A stretch of DNA of 64,000 nucleotides, from the NCBI RefSeq assembly GCF_012927355.1, contig NZ_JABBGK010000001.1:1916649-1980648 (forward strand), in the 5' to 3' direction. The stretch comes from Rhizobium terricola. Its GTDB lineage: Bacteria > Pseudomonadota > Alphaproteobacteria > Rhizobiales > Rhizobiaceae. Under the pieces are notes generated by a model. It had not been told where the DNA came from, searched no databases, and was given only the letters and a program-made list of their open reading frames with translations. The position numbers were made by a program, and so were the translations under genes. This document shows, in pieces, positions 61,135 to 64,000 of this stretch. Within the stretch, counting starts at the first letter, position 1. Every line of letters starts with the position of its first letter.

Positions 61135-63459
61135 ATGAAACAGATGACCGTCGCCGTGGTCGGAAACCCCAATTGCGGGAAAACCACCCTCTTCAACGCC
61201 CTCACGGGTTCGCGCCAGAAGGTCGGCAACTGGCCGGGCGTCACGGTCGAGAAAAAGACCGGCACGATGATGCTCGCCGGCAAGGCGGCGACGCTGGTCG
61301 ACCTGCCCGGAACCTATTCCATCGGCTCGCTCGAAACCTCGCTCGATGAAAGGATCGCACTCGACTTTGCCGTCTCCGGCGAGGCGGACGTGCTCGTCAA
61401 CATCGTCGACGCCTCCAATCTTGAGCGGCACCTCTACCTGACCACCCAGCTCCTCGAGATGCGCGTCCCCATGCTGGTCGTGCTGAACATGATGGACGTG
61501 GCCCGCCAGAACGGCGTGAAGATCGACATCGAGGCACTGGCCGCGCAGCTCGGCTGCCCGGTCGTGCCGATCGTCGCGGCAAAGGGCACAGGCCTTGAAG
61601 CGATGCAGAAGGCCATTGCCGACGTCGCCGCCTCGGGACGGGTTCCATCCGGCTACTGCCACTATGATGCGGCGGTCGAGAAGGCCGTCGAGCGTCTTGC
61701 CCCTCGCCTTCCCGAGTCTCCAGCCGATCCCCGCTGGCGGCTGCTGCAGATCTTCGACGGCGACCGCAGCCGGCTTGACGGCCTGCCCGGCACACTCGGC
61801 GCCGAGATCGCCGAAACCCTTGCCGAACTTGAAGACGAATGCGGAGAGGATCTCGACATCCTGATCGCCGATCGGCGCTACGCCTTTGCCGGACGGGTGG
61901 TTGCCGCCTCGGTGGAGCGGCCGCGCATCGCCTCTCAGTCGCTGACCGACCGGATCGACCGGATCGTTCTCCATCGCGCGCTGGGCATCCCGATCTTCCT
62001 CGCTGTCATGTACCTGATGTTCATGTGGACCATCAATGTCGGCTCGGCCTTCATCGATTTCTTCGACATCGGCGTCGGTGCCGTGCTGGTCGACGGGCTC
62101 GGCCACGCCATGCGCTCGGCCGGCTCTCCCGAATGGCTGACAGTGCTGATCGCCAATGGCATCGGCGGCGGCATCCAGACGGTGGCCACCTTCATCCCGG
62201 TCATCGCCTTCCTCTACATTTTCCTGTCGATCCTCGAGGACTCGGGCTATCTCGCCCGCGCCGCCTTCGTAATGGATCGCTTCATGCGCATGGCCGGACT
62301 GCCGGGCAAGGCATTCGTACCGCTGATCGTCGGCTTTGGCTGCAACGTGCCGGCGATCATGGGAACCCGCACGCTCGACAACGAAAGCGACCGGAAGACC
62401 GCCATCATGATGGCGCCCTTCATGTCCTGCGGCGCACGCCTGCCGGTCTATGCGCTGTTCGCCGCCGCCTTCTTCCCCGCAAACGGCCAGAACCTCGTCT
62501 TTGGGCTCTATCTCGCGGGCATCGCGGTCGCCATCTTCACCGGCTACATCATGAAGATGACGCTCACCCACGGCCAGGTTTCGCCGCTGGTGATGGAACT
62601 GCCGCCCTATCACATGCCGACCCTTCGCAATGTGGTCATGCATACCTGGGAGCGCCTCAAGGGCTTCGTGCTTCGGGCCGGCAAGGTGATCGTTCTGATG
62701 GTGGCCTTCCTCTCCATCGTCAGCGCGATGGACACCCAGGGCAATTTCGGCAGCGCCGAAAGCGACCGCTCGATCCTGGCGGTCGCCAGCAAGGCGGCAG
62801 CACCCGTCTTCCAGCCGATGGGGCTCGACGAACGCAACTGGCCGGCCATTGTCGGCATCGTCACCGGTGTCTTCGCCAAGGAGGCGGTTGTCGGCACGCT
62901 CGATTCGCTCTACGGGGCGCTGGCGCGCGATGCCGCCCCCGAGGCACCCGAGGAACCGCAGAGCACGACACAGATCATCGTCGAGGGCCTTGCCCGGGCC
63001 GCGGCCTCCGTGCCCGCCAACCTGGCCGCGCTGACCACCAGGATCACCGACCCGCTCGGTATCGACATCGGCGACGTCACCTCGACGGAGGCCGCCGCTG
63101 CCGAACAAGAGGTCAAGACCGGCACGTTTGCCGAGATGCAGGCCCGTTTCGCAGGCAGCGCCGGCGCCTTCGCCTACCTGCTCTTCATCCTGCTCTACAC
63201 GCCTTGCGTCGCTGCGACCGGCGCGATCTATCGCGAGGCCGGCGCCCGCTGGATGACGGCCACCGTCGCCTGGACGACGGGGATCGCCTACGGCTCTGCC
63301 GTCATCGCCTACCAGACGGCGACATTCGCGGAAGCACCGCTGCGCGCCTCGCTGTGGATCACCGCGATCCTGGCGGCCTTCGCCTCCACCATCCTCGCGC
63401 TGCGGCACACGTCCGCCCGGCTGCGCCGCCCGGTGCTCGCCAAGGCGGGAGCGGTCTGA
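61135..63459 (+). CDS. feoB: FeoB ferrous iron transporter
   Basis: The 774-residue permease has the cytoplasmic GTPase domain (GNPNCGKTT at residues 10-18, DLPGTYS, VLNMMD) and a long membrane domain. Both Cys-containing gate motifs are present: FGCNVPAIMGTRT and SCGARLPVYALF. It imports Fe2+ across the inner membrane. It starts 39 bases after the second feoA stop, and its stop overlaps the feoC start by one base. Confidence 0.96.
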   Translation: MKQMTVAVVGNPNCGKTTLFNALTGSRQKVGNWPGVTVEKKTGTMMLAGKAATLVDLPGTYSIGSLETSLDERIALDFAVSGEADVLVNIVDASNLERHLYLTTQLLEMRVPMLVVLNMMDVARQNGVKIDIEALAAQLGCPVVPIVAAKGTGLEAMQKAIADVAASGRVPSGYCHYDAAVEKAVERLAPRLPESPADPRWRLLQIFDGDRSRLDGLPGTLGAEIAETLAELEDECGEDLDILIADRRYAFAGRVVAASVERPRIASQSLTDRIDRIVLHRALGIPIFLAVMYLMFMWTINVGSAFIDFFDIGVGAVLVDGLGHAMRSAGSPEWLTVLIANGIGGGIQTVATFIPVIAFLYIFLSILEDSGYLARAAFVMDRFMRMAGLPGKAFVPLIVGFGCNVPAIMGTRTLDNESDRKTAIMMAPFMSCGARLPVYALFAAAFFPANGQNLVFGLYLAGIAVAIFTGYIMKMTLTHGQVSPLVMELPPYHMPTLRNVVMHTWERLKGFVLRAGKVIVLMVAFLSIVSAMDTQGNFGSAESDRSILAVASKAAAPVFQPMGLDERNWPAIVGIVTGVFAKEAVVGTLDSLYGALARDAAPEAPEEPQSTTQIIVEGLARAAASVPANLAALTTRITDPLGIDIGDVTSTEAAAAEQEVKTGTFAEMQARFAGSAGAFAYLLFILLYTPCVAATGAIYREAGARWMTATVAWTTGIAYGSAVIAYQTATFAEAPLRASLWITAILAAFASTILALRHTSARLRRPVLAKAGAV

Positions 63460-63695
63460 TGGCCAGCCTGACCGAACTGCGCGACATCCTGCGGCAAAAT
63501 CCGCGCGCCTCCCTGCTCTCCCTCTCGCTGCAAAGCCACAGCGAGCCCGGCGCGGTAGAGGCGATGATGCGGATCTGGGAAAATAAGGGCCGCGTCAAGC
63601 GCACGGCGCCGTCGCCCTCCGCCTGCGGCGGATGCGGTGGCTGCGTGGTGGGCTGTTCGCCCTCGCAGATCATCTTCGAATGGCTCGGGGACTGA
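63459..63695 (+). CDS. feoC: FeoC-like Fe-S regulatory protein
   Basis: The 78-residue winged-helix-like protein ends in a Cys cluster: Cys56, Cys59, Cys62 and Cys66 (SACGGCGGCVVGC). This pattern resembles the iron-sulfur FeoC that senses or stabilises FeoB. Its ATG overlaps the feoB stop (TGATG). The closing HK gene is convergent. Confidence 0.82.
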   Translation: MASLTELRDILRQNPRASLLSLSLQSHSEPGAVEAMMRIWENKGRVKRTAPSPSACGGCGGCVVGCSPSQIIFEWLGD

Positions 63696-63717
63696 CGCCG
63701 GCCGACCCGGCGCCGTC

Positions 63718-64000
63718 TTACATCTTCTGCCCGGGAAAGATCATGCGGGCGGTCAGGCCGCGGGTCGCACCGCCGTCCACCGTCGTGTCGGAGAGCTCGA
63801 GCCGTCCGCCGTGCAGAGCCATGATCGCCTCGACCAGCGACAGGCCGAGGCCGGTTCCGGGCTTGGTGCGGCTCGCTTCGAGACGGACGAAACGTTTCAC
63901 CACGTCCTCGCGCTTGTCTGCATCGACGCCCGGCCCGTTGTCGGAAACCGCGACCTCGACCGCACCGCCGACCTTGCCGACGGTGACCGTGATCTTTCCG
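63718..64000 (-). CDS. Sensor histidine kinase, C-terminal part (gene continues outside the window)
   Basis: The visible 94 residues, starting from the right edge, form the end of a HATPase domain with the DNGPGV (G1-like) and TGLGLSLVEAIMALHGG (G2) motifs. This is characteristic of EnvZ-type kinases. It converges on feoC. The N-terminal sensor lies beyond the window, so its signal cannot be told. In other rhizobia a kinase of this type often follows glnE. Confidence 0.85.
   Translation of the reverse strand, partial: GKITVTVGKVGGAVEVAVSDNGPGVDADKREDVVKRFVRLEASRTKPGTGLGLSLVEAIMALHGGRLELSDTTVDGGATRGLTARMIFPGQKM

Noticed and set aside
60838..63408. An 856-codon open frame on the minus strand opposite feoB
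   Set aside because: The FeoB frame has G-box and gate motifs; the antisense frame has none and shows repeated low-complexity acidic/Gly/His runs.
61839..63695. A 618-codon frame overlapping feoB in another phase
   Set aside because: Only its last 79 codons (63459-63695, FeoC) match a family; the rest is an Arg/His/Gly-rich shadow of feoB.
1..64000. CRISPR arrays, tRNA or rRNA genes, IS elements or prophage genes
   Set aside because: I found no regularly spaced repeats, no cloverleaf-like intergenic sequences, no transposase motifs and no phage structural genes by eye; a tRNAscan and IS search would be needed to be certain.

Overview
The window looks like a chromosomal segment of a GC-rich alphaproteobacterium of the Rhizobiales, most likely Rhizobiaceae (Sinorhizobium, Rhizobium or Shinella-like). 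The main reasons are a complete frcBCAK fructose ABC transporter with a divergent ROK regulator, palindromic rhizobial mosaic repeats (CTCATCC and CCTTCTCCCC blocks), a PleC/CbrA-type kinase between pepN and glnE, and many LysR, AraC and EamA genes typical of free-living rhizobia. I see no rRNA, tRNA, CRISPR array, IS element or phage gene. Both ends cut genes: a PagL-type lipid A deacylase on the left and a sensor kinase on the right.

Left part (1-9 kb): a truncated PagL, two tiny putative secreted or membrane proteins, amn, and an envelope glycosylation module (flippase-like membrane protein, GT2 polyprenyl-phosphate glycosyltransferase, ArnT-like GT39 broken by a frameshift at a G6 run). 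An OsmC protein follows, then a His-rich PadR regulator (YqjI-like) coupled to a DUF2218 protein, suggesting metal or iron homeostasis, and an SDR.

9-18 kb is catabolic: a divergent class III aminotransferase and glutamine-synthetase-like pair (polyamine-type amine use), then frcKACB, the divergent frcR and an overlapping RbsD/FucU mutarotase. A repeat element sits at each end of the amine-use pair. 18-28 kb holds a lipid kinase, MFS and DMT exporters, HxlR/quinone oxidoreductase, a ParDE-type toxin-antitoxin, an Lrp/DMT divergent pair, an L,D-transpeptidase, LtrA, DoxX and an AraC/DMT divergent pair.

28-45 kb: ilvE, ETF-ubiquinone oxidoreductase with a symmetric ACGTTAACGT operator-like site, and an FAD-linked oxidase. 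A decayed fragment of such an oxidase lies 1.3 kb downstream. Then come an ABM/AraC pair, a beta-hydroxyacid dehydrogenase, a LysR, an SDR whose catalytic Tyr and Lys are replaced, and an AmpR-type regulator divergent from a class D beta-lactamase. Two paralogous small membrane proteins flank a third small gene whose ribosome site lies in a hairpin. An HSP70-like protein, a mosaic repeat cluster, a family-4-like uracil-DNA glycosylase with altered motifs, two more small ORFs and a double-HTH protein complete this part.

45-64 kb: transporters, a soluble protein with a chemoreceptor tip before a Cache-like domain, pepN, a DUF4344 metallopeptidase, a PleC/CbrA-like kinase, a GGDEF-EAL protein, glnE, and a feoA-feoA-feoB-feoC iron(II) uptake operon with a FixK/FNR-like box. 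The feo operon lies between glnE and the truncated sensor kinase.
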